A stretch of 64,000 bases of DNA from CBDCUW01 sp963734865 (GTDB lineage: Bacteria > Planctomycetota > Planctomycetia > Pirellulales > Pirellulaceae): the NCBI GenBank assembly GCA_963734865.1, contig CAVTIV010000022.1:124001-188000 (forward strand), written 5' to 3'. The notes beneath the pieces were generated by a model. It did not search any database, had not been told where the DNA came from, and worked only from the letters and a program-made list of their open reading frames with translations. A program made the position numbers and the translations under genes. Shown in pieces: positions 1 through 9,867 of the stretch (the stretch's first letter is position 1; the number at the start of each line of letters is the position of its first letter).

Positions 1-207
1 GACGATCTGTTGATAGGTCACTCGGCCGAGAACGAATTGAGTGCGACCGCTGTGGCCGCCGCGATGGCCCACTGGACCGCGGGTGACCTGGCCGCCGCGT
101 TAGGCGACCTCGGAACGCTGTCCGAGGACGGCGACGTGGATGACTTGATCGGCGGCAAGGGTGACGACGAACTGCTCGGTGGTCTCAATGACAGATTGAT
201 GCCGTAG
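1..207 (+). CDS. C-terminal end of an RTX-type calcium-binding protein (partial)
   Basis: The frame is open from the first base and ends with TAG at 205-207, so only the last 68 residues of a longer protein are present. It contains glycine- and aspartate-rich nonapeptide-like units (DDLIGGKGDDELLGG) near the end, the signature of haemolysin-type calcium-binding repeats that fold into a calcium-bound beta-roll in secreted or surface proteins. Between these units lies an Ala-rich helical stretch. Only the terminal repeats are visible, so the catalytic or adhesive function of the full protein cannot be told. Planctomycetes often carry very large secreted proteins ending this way. Confidence 0.6.
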   Translation, partial: DDLLIGHSAENELSATAVAAAMAHWTAGDLAAALGDLGTLSEDGDVDDLIGGKGDDELLGGLNDRLMP

Positions 208-321
208 AACGGTTTAGTAGACATGACTTAGTGCGAACGACGATGCGTAACCTGGCGCGGTCCAACGAGGACTAATCCGATTTCGATACCAACGCAACAT
301 CGTTCAAGAAGGAACGCGGCT

Positions 322-3089
322 GTGAATACTTCATCCCCGGTTGACCAGGCACTCAATGCGATCGTCGACGTGTTGGTTCGCGAATTCGCGTCGACCCGAC
401 GCGATGCAGACGCCGTTACGCCTCGTACAAACGCCGATGCGTATTTGGCGCTGCGCAACAGAAATTTGTCTCCAATCTGCGAGAAAGATTGGCCGAGATC
501 GAGTCGAGAGACGCCCAGGCTCGCGAAGCGGTCGGCGATCACATGCCAGCAACGATTGACACTCCGATCTCTGCAGCGACCGGTGACCCGACCGGCAGAA
601 TTGAACAGGCCCGTGAACAGCAACCTCCGGGAGATTCGAAGTATGTTGAAACCACCGTAAGCATCTCTCAAACTCCAGATCGAAAAACGACGATTCGTTC
701 CAAGAAGCTGCCGACGACTATCACACCAGAGCCCACTGCGCCTGCGGGCTACGAGGTGCTCGGGCAGCTGGGCAAAGGTGGAATGGGGATCGTTTACAAG
801 GCGCGACACATACCACTGAATCGTATCGTGGCCATCAAGATGATCTTGGGCGGCAAACATGCGTCACCCGAAACTCTCTCACGCTTCCGCCAAGAAGCAG
901 AGGCGGCAGCACATCTGACACATCCCAACATCGTGTCCGTCTACGAGGTGGGCGAATATCAGGGAATGCCTTACTTCTCCTTAGAGTACGTGGACGGCTT
1001 GGCGATGTCGGCACTGCTATCCGAGGCTTCGCTGAGTTCCAAACGATCTGCCGAACTGATGGAGCAAGTGTCGCGGGCGGTGCATTACTCGCACCAGCAA
1101 GGCGTCATCCATCGCGATTTGAAGCCGTCGAACATCCTGATTACCCGCGACGGAGATCCGAAAGTAGCTGACTTTGGGTTGGCCAAGCGATTGGACGACG
1201 AAGACCAGGACCAGACGAGGACGGGCCAGATTCTCGGGACTCCCGGATTCATGGCCCCGGAGCAGGCTCGCGGTGAAAAATTGATTGGACCGCGTACCGA
1301 CGTCTACGCCCTTGGCGCGATCCTGTACAACATGCTGACTGGCCGCGCGCCATTCGTCGCTCCGACGCCGATTGAGACCATCCAGCAAGTCGTTTCAGAG
1401 GATCCCGTTCCACCCTCACGATTGCAGTCCAACTTGGATCGTGATCTGGAAACAATCTGCCTGAAGTGCCTGGATAAGGAGCCCAATCGTCGATATGCCA
1501 ACGCGGCAGATTTAGCGGACGAGCTACAGCGAGTTCAACAGGGCAAGCCGATCCTCGCTCGCCCGATCACCGCCCGCGAGCGACTTGTGAAGTGGTGCCG
1601 GCGCAATCCCCGTGTCGCCACGCTCAGCGGGATTGCTGCGAGTTTATTGCTGACACTGCTGTGCGGTGGCTACATCTCGGCGGCGGTGATCAACCAGCAG
1701 AAGATCGCTGAGACAGCGGCGAAAGTATCGGCCCAGGAAAGCGAGGCGCTGGCGGAGTTCCAGGCTGATCTGGCACTCGATGCGACGCGCATGGTGCTTT
1801 ACCAAACGCAAGAGTTTTTTCGATCGAAGCCAGAATACAACGAATTGCGAAACAGCATGCTGGCGGGAATCCTCCAGAAGATCGAGGGGCTCTATGCGGA
1901 ACGGCAAGATTACGATGTCAAGGAAACGTTTCGAGCCTCAGCAATTCGGCAACTGGGGCAAATCTACTTTGAGGCAGGCCGGTTCGAGCAGGCGTTGGAG
2001 CAGTTCCTGGAAAGTGAGCGGATCGCTCTGAAGTTGCAGCAAGAGGGGCGTCTGGCACGGCCGCACTTGAATTTCGCGACCCTTGATCTATCGATCGGTG
2101 ATACTCAAAAACAACTCGGTAATCTTGATCAGGCGGAGCGGCGTTACCTCGGCTTGATCGAACATCGTGAGAAGTACTTTGCATCGCAACCAAGTATCGA
2201 TACCAAGAGCGCCGAACAGAGTATGGCTCAGGCATATGGCCGCCTCGGCGAACTCTACCTTCTAAACAGAAAGGTCGAGCTTGCGTTACCGCTGATTCAG
2301 AGATCCTTGGACGCGAGGCGAAAGCGGTATGAGGCGTTTCCGAGCAACCTGCAAACTGGCGAAGAACTTTCCGGCGCCCTGCGGGGGCTTAGCAATTTGT
2401 ACGAACAAACAGGTCAATTCCCTGAGATGATCACCGCCAGCGAGCAAGCGCTCAAGTTGCTGCGACGGTCGTCGGCGAACAAGTCCGATTTCCCCACGGT
2501 CGCCAACATGGCTGGTGTGTTAAAGCAATTGGGACGCCAATACCAGCTTGCGGGCGATCGACAGAACGCTGAGTCGCGTTTGCGAGAATCGGTCACCCAA
2601 TTTGAAGCGGCGTTGAGCCAAAGTCCCGGCAACGGTCGTGCTCAGGCCGGAGCGGCGGACAGTTATTATCTTCTCGCCCAACTCCTGTTTCGTTCCGGCC
2701 AAGACCACAGCCAGCAATGCGAGCGCGGAATCGCTCTTTGTGACCTTCTGCTTGCTAAGTCACAGAGTGTCGCCAATCGCGTGCTGAAACTTAAATTCGT
2801 TGCACTGTCGGGCCAAGTGGAACAAGCGAGCAAGCTTGCCGATCAGATCGCTGGAGAACATACAGACGAGGAAGCGTGTTTGTACGGGGCCATCGGTTAT
2901 GCAATGGCCGCGGATCACTGTGATGATCCGCAGAAGCAGGAACTGCTAGACAAGGCTCTCGATTGCGTACGCGACGCGCTCAAGTTGGGATTTCGCCAGT
3001 TCGTGATCTTGCGAACCGATCTCGACTTTGAACCGCTGCAGAAACTTGACGCGTATCAGCAATTGCTCGATGCTGCAGAAAACGAGTGA
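322..3089 (+). CDS. Membrane Ser/Thr protein kinase with C-terminal TPR region (5' end frame-shifted)
   Basis: A Hanks-type kinase phosphorylates Ser/Thr of unknown targets. Counting from the TTG at 489, the glycine loop GKGGMG is at residues 95-100, the ATP lysine (VAIK) at 117, the HRDLKPSN loop at 208-215, DFG at 228-230 and APE at 256-258, so the kinase should be active. A membrane segment at about 378-402 separates it from roughly 450 residues of helical TPR-like repeats. The long frame opens only near 489, but a better start is the GTG at 322, preceded by AAGAAGGAA. That frame encodes a plausible N-terminus (SSPVDQALNAIVDVLVREF) and joins the kinase frame if one base is missing near 457-465. 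The start is therefore uncertain; an in-frame ATG also exists at 543. Confidence 0.85.
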
Positions 3090-3185
3090 CTATTGCTTGC
3101 GGATCTTGCGGATCAACTGGCAACCGTAATGTTCGATCTCCAGCAAGTTTGCATACTCTTTCATTCGGTCATGCTAAGGCAAGGT

Positions 3186-4508
3186 TTATCGTCCCTCGGA
3201 GTTTTCTCGCGTCTTCGGTTTGATGAACAGCACCTCGCCTCGCTCGATCCATCCCTTTCGCAGATCCACCCGGAACCAGCCCTCGCTGTTTTTCGGTTGG
3301 AAGCGGACAGGAGATCGCGGCCCGAACTCGGCCAGGTCGTACTCGGCCCAGGTCTTGCCCAAGTCGAGTGAGATGGCGATGCCCGTGGCGTACGTCGATG
3401 CGGGGGCGCAGTGGCCGGCTAGGATCACGCCGTCTTCGATGATCATGTTGGCCATTTCGAATTCCGCGTCGAACAGCAAAGTGTGCTTCATTGGATCGGC
3501 GAGATCCGCTGGATCGCAGCGAAAAATGCCGCGGTCGTGTTTCTCGTTGGGCAACTTGGGACCGTTCGCGTCCGCAGCCCAGTAAAGCTGACCATCGACG
3601 AAGCTGATGCCGCCGGACTTGTATCGTGAGTTCGAGTTGACGGACACCAGCACCTGCCAGTCCCAGTTGTCACCTCGCGCGTCATACACGCCGCGCAGCC
3701 AGTGGCATTCATTCCCGTGTCCGCGATCGATGTCCCCGGTGCAGGCGTAGAACGCGCGTTCGGCTGGATTATAGGCCACGGAGTGAATGTGCCGGCAGAT
3801 GACCGGGTTGCCAGGATCGCCGAGGTACGACTCGGGATCGGTGCCCTTCTCCTGGAAATGCGGATTCCGGCCGAAGGAATAGGCGATCTTGACCGTCTGT
3901 CCGTTGTCGGTCGAGTAGTAGATATTCACCGGCACCGGCCCGCCGAGCACGTTGCAGTAGTTGCCCCACACGAGCATTTCGGAGCCATCGATGTCCCACG
4001 TGTGAACGCCGTCGAGCGGATGGAAATACCAACCGGGCTGATCCGGATTCTGGGGCGTATGAGGAAGGTAATCGCGGCCCTCGCGATTCTTGACAATGAT
4101 CTGCCGGTATGTCTTGAGATTATCGGTGCTGAGGAACAGTTTCTCTCGCGTAGCGAAGAGAATGTTCCCGTTTTTCAGCAGGCAACTGAAGGTAATGTTC
4201 TCCGCTTCGGGAAACGCCGCGCTGTGAGCCCAAGTGTGACCATTGTCCTCGGACAGAAAGATCTTCCCGTCGCCGAATCCAAAGGCCTTGTGGTCGCGCT
4301 GCGAATCGATGTAAGGCCCTTCCGGAGCGAGCCGGCACCAGAAGTCGTCGGTTTCGCGGATCGGTGTGTTCGCGGCAAGCAGCGGGAAGGTGCTTGGAAT
4401 GAGCACGCCGCCGACAGTGGCGGTAGCGGCCCTACCGAGAAACCGGCGGCGGTTGAGATGGGATTGGAGGTTGATGGTAATTTTCCTTAGGTAAGGGTTC
4501 GGTCTCAC
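3186..4508 (-). CDS. Tat-exported sialidase-like (BNR repeat) protein
   Basis: The product has a twin-arginine signal (NRRRFLGRAA at about residues 19-28) followed by a hydrophobic stretch, so folded export to the periplasm is expected. The body has several Asp-box-like motifs (SEDNGHTW, STDNLKTY, STDNGQTV, SLDLGKTW) typical of six-bladed sialidase-type beta-propellers. Such propellers act on sugars or simply bind ligands; no sialidase catalytic residues were verified, so the substrate is unknown. The open frame begins with a GTG at 4508, but an ATC at 4475 lies about 9 bases after AAGGA exactly where a start would be expected (ATCAACCTCCAATCC), so the true start may be damaged or misread. 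It is transcribed toward the kinase gene. Confidence 0.75.
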   Translation of the reverse strand: MRPNPYLRKITINLQSHLNRRRFLGRAATATVGGVLIPSTFPLLAANTPIRETDDFWCRLAPEGPYIDSQRDHKAFGFGDGKIFLSEDNGHTWAHSAAFPEAENITFSCLLKNGNILFATREKLFLSTDNLKTYRQIIVKNREGRDYLPHTPQNPDQPGWYFHPLDGVHTWDIDGSEMLVWGNYCNVLGGPVPVNIYYSTDNGQTVKIAYSFGRNPHFQEKGTDPESYLGDPGNPVICRHIHSVAYNPAERAFYACTGDIDRGHGNECHWLRGVYDARGDNWDWQVLVSVNSNSRYKSGGISFVDGQLYWAADANGPKLPNEKHDRGIFRCDPADLADPMKHTLLFDAEFEMANMIIEDGVILAGHCAPASTYATGIAISLDLGKTWAEYDLAEFGPRSPVRFQPKNSEGWFRVDLRKGWIERGEVLFIKPKTRENSEGR

Positions 4509-4707
4509 CGGCTTGTCGCATTCGTCTTATCCGACGGCCAACTCGCCACGGGCCTGCGGCGTCACACATCCTACGACGCATTACAGCAGCGGCACAAGCA
4601 ACGAAAGGGAAAACAAAAGAAATAAAAGGGACACCCATAGATCTTGCAGATCGGGCCTGGGTCTGTTACGCTTGGCTTCGGTTCGCGACTCGCTCGGGAG
4701 ATGTCTG

Positions 4708-5778
4708 ATGCCTCGCTTAGCTCGTCATGATGTGATCGATCCGTCTCAGGTGCAGGTGCTGCACTGCGTGCAGAGGTGCGTGCGGAGGGCGTTTTTGTGC
4801 GGCGATGACGCCTACTCGGGACAATCCTTCGAGCACCGCCGGGGCTGGATCCGCCGACGGATGGAGTTCCTCGCTTCGGTCTTTGGCATCGATTGCCTGA
4901 CCTACACCGTGATGCAAAACCATCTCCACGTGGTCCTCCGCAGCCGCGCCGATGTGGTGGCCTCCTGGAGCGACCAGGAAGTGGCCCGCCGCTGGTTGCG
5001 ACTGTTCCCGCAGCGGCGCAACAAGGATGGGACCCCAGCCGAACCGAAACAGCCGGAGATCGATAGGATCGTGAACCGACCCAAAGTGCTGGCCAATCGA
5101 AGAGAGCGTCTCAGTGATGTCAGTTGGTGGATGCGGTGCCTGGCCGAGAACATCGCCCGGATGGCCAACAAGGAAGACGAGTGTAGCGGCCGGTTTTGGG
5201 AAGGACGCTTCAAGTGCCAGTTGTTGCTTGATGAGGCATCGCTGTTGGCCTGTGCGGCTTACGTCGACCTCAATCCGATTCGTGCGGCCTTGGCCAAGAC
5301 GCCCGAATCGAGCGACTACACCGGGGCCAAGGACCGTTTGGACGACCTGAAAGAATGGTCGGGTCGAACGCGGCCATCAACGCACGACTGGGAACGAAGT
5401 CGGCGACGAAAGCAAAGTGGTTGGTTGAGTCCGGTGGAGATCGATGAGCGATCCGATGCGACCGGACCTGATCTTGATTCAAGTGGACGACGTGCCAGCC
5501 GGAAAGGGTTCCTGTCGTTTTCGCTGTTGTCCTATGTCGAGTTGCTGGACTGGACCGGTCGTCAGCTTCGCGACGACAAGCGAGGAATGATCCCGGACCA
5601 CTTGCAACCGATTCTGACCCGGATCGGCTTGGACGCGCCGGGTTGGTGTGATCTTGTGCGACGGTTTGGCAAGGTGTTCAAGCGAGCGGCCGGTGCGGCG
5701 GAGAGTCTGGCCGCCGAGGCGGAACGGCGCGGCCAGAGCTGGATGCAATCTCCCGGCAACCCGTTGGTCGCCGCCTGA
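4708..5778 (+). CDS. REP-associated tyrosine (Y1/HUH) transposase
   Basis: The 356-residue product begins MPRLARHD and carries the HUH-type metal site NHLHVVL at about residues 70-76, which holds the divalent metal for single-strand DNA cleavage by a catalytic tyrosine. The conserved block with GRFWEGRFK and the AYVDLNPIRA motif follows, as in the TnpA-REP (RAYT) family common in planctomycetes. ATG 4708 is chosen because CGGGAG lies 7-8 bases upstream; the frame is open to 4513 but that extension has no family similarity. The frame is intact, so the enzyme may be active. It usually mobilises or maintains short palindromic repeats rather than a classical insertion sequence. Confidence 0.9.
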   Translation: MPRLARHDVIDPSQVQVLHCVQRCVRRAFLCGDDAYSGQSFEHRRGWIRRRMEFLASVFGIDCLTYTVMQNHLHVVLRSRADVVASWSDQEVARRWLRLFPQRRNKDGTPAEPKQPEIDRIVNRPKVLANRRERLSDVSWWMRCLAENIARMANKEDECSGRFWEGRFKCQLLLDEASLLACAAYVDLNPIRAALAKTPESSDYTGAKDRLDDLKEWSGRTRPSTHDWERSRRRKQSGWLSPVEIDERSDATGPDLDSSGRRASRKGFLSFSLLSYVELLDWTGRQLRDDKRGMIPDHLQPILTRIGLDAPGWCDLVRRFGKVFKRAAGAAESLAAEAERRGQSWMQSPGNPLVAA

Positions 5779-5842
5779 GCGGCTCAGGCCGGTAATATCC
5801 CCCACACGATTCTCATGCCAGGTTCGTTTCATGCCAGGTTCG
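5773..5842. repeat. Short palindrome and two 13-bp direct repeats after the transposase gene
   Basis: GCCTGAG-CGG-CTCAGGC forms a perfect 7-bp stem with a 3-base loop overlapping the transposase stop codon (5773-5789). It is followed by two copies of CATGCCAGGTTCG at 5814-5826 and 5830-5842. The small hairpin resembles REP elements that these transposases bind, or could act as a weak terminator. Confidence 0.45.
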
Positions 5843-6072
5843 CCGCTGCGCGGTCTCCTCGGTCTTGGCAAATCACTGGCCCTACCGTCGCGTCCGGGTG
5901 TACCGGATTCGCCAGAGATTCCGAGCAAGCGTTCTCGCCTCGTCCCCCCGTCGCGACTCGGCCAGTTTACTTATTGGGTGTCCCTTTATGGCCCTACAGA
6001 GCCGAAGCTTTGTCAAGATCGCTAAGTGGTCGGCATCCTGCACCAAATTGACGCTCTCGTTTGGATCGGTCT

Positions 6073-7518
6073 TCAGATCATCGAAGATATCAGTTCGTCC
6101 ACGTCGACCGTCGCAAAAGTGGTAGCGTAGTCCGACATGGCGTAAGGAAGCACAAGATGCCCATTGTGGATCACGCTACCGCAACTGTAAACGACGTTCG
6201 GGACATATCCGTCCCGTTCATTTTCGTCTGGAGTTAACAGCGGCTCTTTCATGCGACCGATCACTCGGGATGGATCATCCAGGTCCAGCAGGATTGCGCC
6301 GATGCAGTACTTGCGCATCGGCCCGACGCCATGCGTGAGCACGAGCCATCCCGTGTCCGTCTCGATTGGCGAACCGCAGTTTCCCAACTGCACAAACTCC
6401 CAAGGGTACGTTGGCTTGACGATCATCTGTTTGGTATGCCAGAAGTAGAGCATGTCCGAATACATCAGGTACAGATGCTCGCCGTCTTGCCGAGACAACA
6501 TGGCATAATGTCCGTTGATCTTTCGGGGGAACATCGCGAGCCCCTTATCGGAGATCGCTGGACCATTGAGCGTGTGCATCTTGAAACGGAGGAAGTCTTT
6601 CGTCTCGAGCAACTGCGGCAAGACCATTTTTCCATCGTACGCTGAGTAGGTGGCGTAGTAACGCGAGAGTCCATTCTCCTCTTGAAACTGTACAAACCGG
6701 GCATCTTCAATCCCGTTGGTTTCGGTTGGGCCAAAGGGAAAAATCAAGCGTTCGGACAGCTCGTGTTTTGGCAAGTAGGTGATTTCGTAGTTTGACTTGG
6801 CGAGCGTGACAACTTGCTCGACGATCGGCGCCAAATCGTGATGTCGTGACCGATGTTCTCGCAATCCGTTCTTCAGCGCGTTCTCAAGCTGATTCAAGGT
6901 GAATTCGTTTTCCAACGAGGCAAACACAGATTCTGTGAATAGGTTGCCCAACTCAAGTTCGACCAGTTTGCGAAGAAACAAATCTTTCTCATACAGTGCG
7001 TCTGGAACAAATTCGGGCGTCGTAACAAACCTCGTCGGTTCGTCGATCGATAGCCGGTTGTCGCCGTCGATGACTCCTGAGCGAAACGTGACCGATGAGA
7101 TGTGCCCTTCACCGACCGCACGCAAACTCAGCACGAACCGCCGAGAACCGGCGGCAAGGTTTGATTGGTTGGGATGCCAGACGATCGACGGATTGAACAG
7201 CGCTGCGGACTCCAATGCGTACTCCTGAGTGAAGTAGGCACCGAGTAACAGTTGACGGCTTTCGGTCAGCGGTGCGTCCGTCAGTAAGGAGTGACGGATA
7301 GCCTCGTAGCGGCGCAGAAAGAATTCACGTGGTCGCTGATGTCTTCCGTGGAATTCCTTCAAAACGTAACTTAACTGCGCATCTACCTCATCTTCGGAAA
7401 GAGTCGACACACGAGCGATGATCCGGAGCTTTCGGTTCGCATTAGGCATCTCGAACGGTCGCAGCACAACGCGGCGATTGTTGGGCGAAATCACGATCCC
7501 TGTTCGCTTAACTAGCAT
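6073..7518 (-). CDS. GH130-family glycosidase/phosphorylase (long type)
   Basis: This 481-residue protein resembles glycoside hydrolase family 130, five-bladed propeller enzymes that phosphorolyse or hydrolyse beta-mannosides. The motif GIEDARFV (about two-thirds through) corresponds to the family GxEDPR site that holds the catalytic Asp, and the late blocks (YCIGAILLDLDDPSRVIGR, NERDGYVPNVVYSCG) are typical of the family. A roughly 200-residue N-terminal extension makes it longer than its neighbour at 9868. The start ATG at 7518 overlaps the end of the glycosyltransferase gene by 11 bp, so translation is probably coupled. The frame is intact. Exact linkage specificity cannot be read from sequence. 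Confidence 0.85.
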   Translation of the reverse strand: MLVKRTGIVISPNNRRVVLRPFEMPNANRKLRIIARVSTLSEDEVDAQLSYVLKEFHGRHQRPREFFLRRYEAIRHSLLTDAPLTESRQLLLGAYFTQEYALESAALFNPSIVWHPNQSNLAAGSRRFVLSLRAVGEGHISSVTFRSGVIDGDNRLSIDEPTRFVTTPEFVPDALYEKDLFLRKLVELELGNLFTESVFASLENEFTLNQLENALKNGLREHRSRHHDLAPIVEQVVTLAKSNYEITYLPKHELSERLIFPFGPTETNGIEDARFVQFQEENGLSRYYATYSAYDGKMVLPQLLETKDFLRFKMHTLNGPAISDKGLAMFPRKINGHYAMLSRQDGEHLYLMYSDMLYFWHTKQMIVKPTYPWEFVQLGNCGSPIETDTGWLVLTHGVGPMRKYCIGAILLDLDDPSRVIGRMKEPLLTPDENERDGYVPNVVYSCGSVIHNGHLVLPYAMSDYATTFATVDVDELISSMI

Positions 7519-8204
7519 GGGTACCGCTGACGGTTTCCTTTGGTTGTGGCTGCGTTGTCGCAGAATCGGTTGGGAGCGTTTGTAATGCAGGCAACGATCC
7601 TTCAAGTCGTTGCATCTCTGCTAAGGAGAGCAGAAATGCAAGAGTCGATTCCGCCCCTTGGTTCTGATTGACTTGATGTTCCGCCAGCCCGTCGTAGCAT
7701 CCGCCCGTTGTCGCGTCGTAAATCGGTATTCCGTGGTCGTTGCGTCCGAGGAACCAGTCAAATGCCAAGTGCGCTTGTTCGCACCAAAAAGGGTCTTTGA
7801 CAGCATTGAAGGCCTCGATCGCTGCCGACACCGTCGCGTGTGCTTCGATCGCCTGTTGATCATAGATCGCAGTGGGCACACCTTGGCGACAAAAACCATT
7901 GCACCCAATTGGACGGAATCTGCCTTCGGGCGACAGTTGCTTTCCACACAGCCAGCGGAGCGACTCGATACCAATCTCCGTGACCCGCGGATTCTCACTC
8001 CAACATCCGCTGAGTATCAATGCATGCGATAACTTGGCGTTGTTGTAAGCAGCTACATCCTCAAACCAAGGCCAATCGTCCCGTGCCGTTCGATCGAATA
8101 AGTCGACGAGTTTTTCGGCCAATCGTTCGCCGGTCTGACTGACGACGCGATCACCGCCCATCCGGCGCAGGTACTCGTGAATACCAAGCAGCGCGCAGCG
8201 CCCA
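7508..8204 (-). CDS. Glycosyltransferase, 3' part after a frame change (helical C-terminal domain)
   Basis: This reading frame (open from 8419) encodes the end of the glycosyltransferase that starts at 9836. The recognisable part begins near CALLGIHEYLRRM and continues as a helical domain with blocks such as PWFEDVAAYNNAKLSHALI and NQGAESTLAFL, resembling alpha/alpha-barrel domains. It is out of frame with the 5' part by one base; the switch falls in the GC-rich run at about 8188-8206. The sequence after the switch is free of stop codons and looks conserved, so an assembly indel or a very recent mutation is likely. Coding beyond 8206 in this frame is spurious. Confidence 0.75.
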
Positions 8205-9836
8205 GGTGCGCGGCGACGTCGTGTCTTCACATGCGGGCAAAGCCTTTGCGAATAACTCCATCGCCCACGCCTGCAAGCCTTGCCTTCGTGAACGACCGAC
8301 ACAGGTGCCGAGTGCCCAGATCGCGCGCCCCTGAGAATCATCGGAACCGTCCTTCTCAAGCCATCGGCGATCGAAACTGAGAAAGTTGCGAAAGCGACGA
8401 CTCGTTTGATCAAAGGCATAATTCAGAAACGCGGCGTAAGTGGATGCCAAGGAGTGCAGTTCTTGCGAGTCCTTGCCCAGTTCCTCCAGCAAGACCGTCA
8501 AGATCAACGCCCTTGCGTTGTCATCGGTGCAATAGCCCTCGTGATGGTTGGGGATCGTGTAACAGGCGTGCTGAATGATCCCGGCGGAATCGCTCATGCG
8601 ATGCAAGTGTTCCAGATTGATTCGCGGCAGGTCCAACGGTTGTTCATCCAGTGTTCGCACGGCCAGAGGATTGCGCTCGCACCCATGGTTCGCCTGCGCA
8701 TCGCGGAAGGACCGCAAATAGATTTCCGCCACACGACTCCAGAGCATATCACGCCCCAAAGCGTAGGCGCGCTCACGCATCGTCTGTCGTCTTCGATCGT
8801 CGCTCAGCAGTGCGATCATCTCTCGGCCGATCGCTTCCGAATCGGCAAACGGTACGAGCACTCCACGATCGTCAGCGAGTAACTCTTCAGCGTGCCAATA
8901 GGGAGTCGAGATGACAGCCTGTCCGCAGCCGAACGCATAGGCAAGCGTCCCCGAAACGGCTTGTGCCACGTTGAGGTACGGAGTGATGTAAAGGTCAGCA
9001 GCACAAATGAATTCGGTCAGCTCGTCCAGTTCCACAAATCGATTGTAGAAGCTGACGTTCTTTGTAATCCCCAACTCTTTTGCCATCCGATCCAAGCTGA
9101 TGCGATAACGTTCACCTTCGCAGCGCACCAAACTTGGATGCGTCGCACCCAAAATCAGATAGATGAAGTCGGGGAATTCGCGAATGACATCGGGAATCGC
9201 TTTCAATACGTACTCGATACCTTTATTCGGCGAGAGTAGCCCGAACGTCAACGCAACTCGCTTGCCTTGCACACCAAACTGCTCTTTGAATTCGCTGGAA
9301 TCCGCATAGGGCGCGTCGGGAATGCCATGCGCGATCAAATCCACCTTACTCTCGGGGACTGCGTACGTCTTGCACAACGTCTCGCGACTTCGCTCAGTCA
9401 TCACGACAAGACGCGTGGAAAGCTTGGTCAGCTGTTCCATGACTCGCCGCTGCGTGGCATCCGGTTGCGACAAAACCGTATGCAGCGTGGTCACGACCGG
9501 AACCCGTATATCGCGCAGAAAGGCCAGAATGTGGCTTCCACCGAGGCCTCCGAAGATGCCGAATTCGTGCTGCAAAGAGACCACATCGACTTTGCTGAAG
9601 TTCAAAAAGTCAGCGGCACGACGATAGGCGTCAACCTCCTGTTCCGGAATTTGAAAACTCACTTCAGATGCGTAGTCATAACCACCTGCGATATCGTCCA
9701 CTGGCACAACAACACATTGAGCCGCAGAAGCACTGGCTACGGCGTCGCGCAAATCGTGAGTGAACGTTGCGATGCCGCACTTGCGCGGCAGGTAGTCGCC
9801 AACAAAAGCGATTTTGGTAAGGCCAGAGTTGGCCAT
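8151..9836 (-). CDS. GT4-like glycosyltransferase, 5' part (frame change near its end)
   Basis: A GT-B fold retaining-type glycosyltransferase. It starts at ATG 9836 (MANSGLTKIAFVGDYLPRK) with AAAGGAG 8 bases upstream. The N-terminal domain includes the usual GIATFTHDL entry and SLQHEFGIFGG; the donor-binding domain has FGLLSPNKGIEYVLKAIP and GTLAYAFGCGQAVI followed by the glutamate-rich EELLADDRG segment. It probably transfers a hexose from a nucleotide sugar to an oligosaccharide in the cytoplasm. After about residue 545 the frame changes and the reading becomes meaningless; the true continuation is at 7508-8204, giving about 775 residues in total. It lies between two GH130 genes, 31 bp after the second, so a shared glycan substrate is likely. 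Confidence 0.85.
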   Translation of the reverse strand: MANSGLTKIAFVGDYLPRKCGIATFTHDLRDAVASASAAQCVVVPVDDIAGGYDYASEVSFQIPEQEVDAYRRAADFLNFSKVDVVSLQHEFGIFGGLGGSHILAFLRDIRVPVVTTLHTVLSQPDATQRRVMEQLTKLSTRLVVMTERSRETLCKTYAVPESKVDLIAHGIPDAPYADSSEFKEQFGVQGKRVALTFGLLSPNKGIEYVLKAIPDVIREFPDFIYLILGATHPSLVRCEGERYRISLDRMAKELGITKNVSFYNRFVELDELTEFICAADLYITPYLNVAQAVSGTLAYAFGCGQAVISTPYWHAEELLADDRGVLVPFADSEAIGREMIALLSDDRRRQTMRERAYALGRDMLWSRVAEIYLRSFRDAQANHGCERNPLAVRTLDEQPLDLPRINLEHLHRMSDSAGIIQHACYTIPNHHEGYCTDDNARALILTVLLEELGKDSQELHSLASTYAAFLNYAFDQTSRRFRNFLSFDRRWLEKDGSDDSQGRAIWALGTCVGRSRRQGLQAWAMELFAKALPACEDTTSPRTWALRAAWYSRVPAPDGR

Positions 9837-9867
9837 GGGTGGCTCCTTTGGTGCTCTGGTTCGGATG

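Larger units (their letters stand above)
4625..5987 (+). mobile_element. REP-type transposase locus bounded by 13-bp inverted repeats
   Basis: The sequence AAAGGGACACCCA at 4625-4637 recurs as its exact reverse complement TGGGTGTCCCTTT at 5975-5987, about 70 bp upstream and 200 bp downstream of a Y1/IS200-like transposase gene. Inside the right end, CATGCCAGGTTCG occurs twice 16 bp apart (5814, 5830). The inverted repeats probably mark the element ends or REP-like sites recognised by the transposase. No target-site duplication was identified. Confidence 0.6.

Noticed and set aside
3702..4490. A 262-codon plus-strand frame opposite the sialidase-like gene
   Set aside because: Antisense shadow: no ribosome site and no recognised domain, while the minus strand shows repeated Asp-box motifs.
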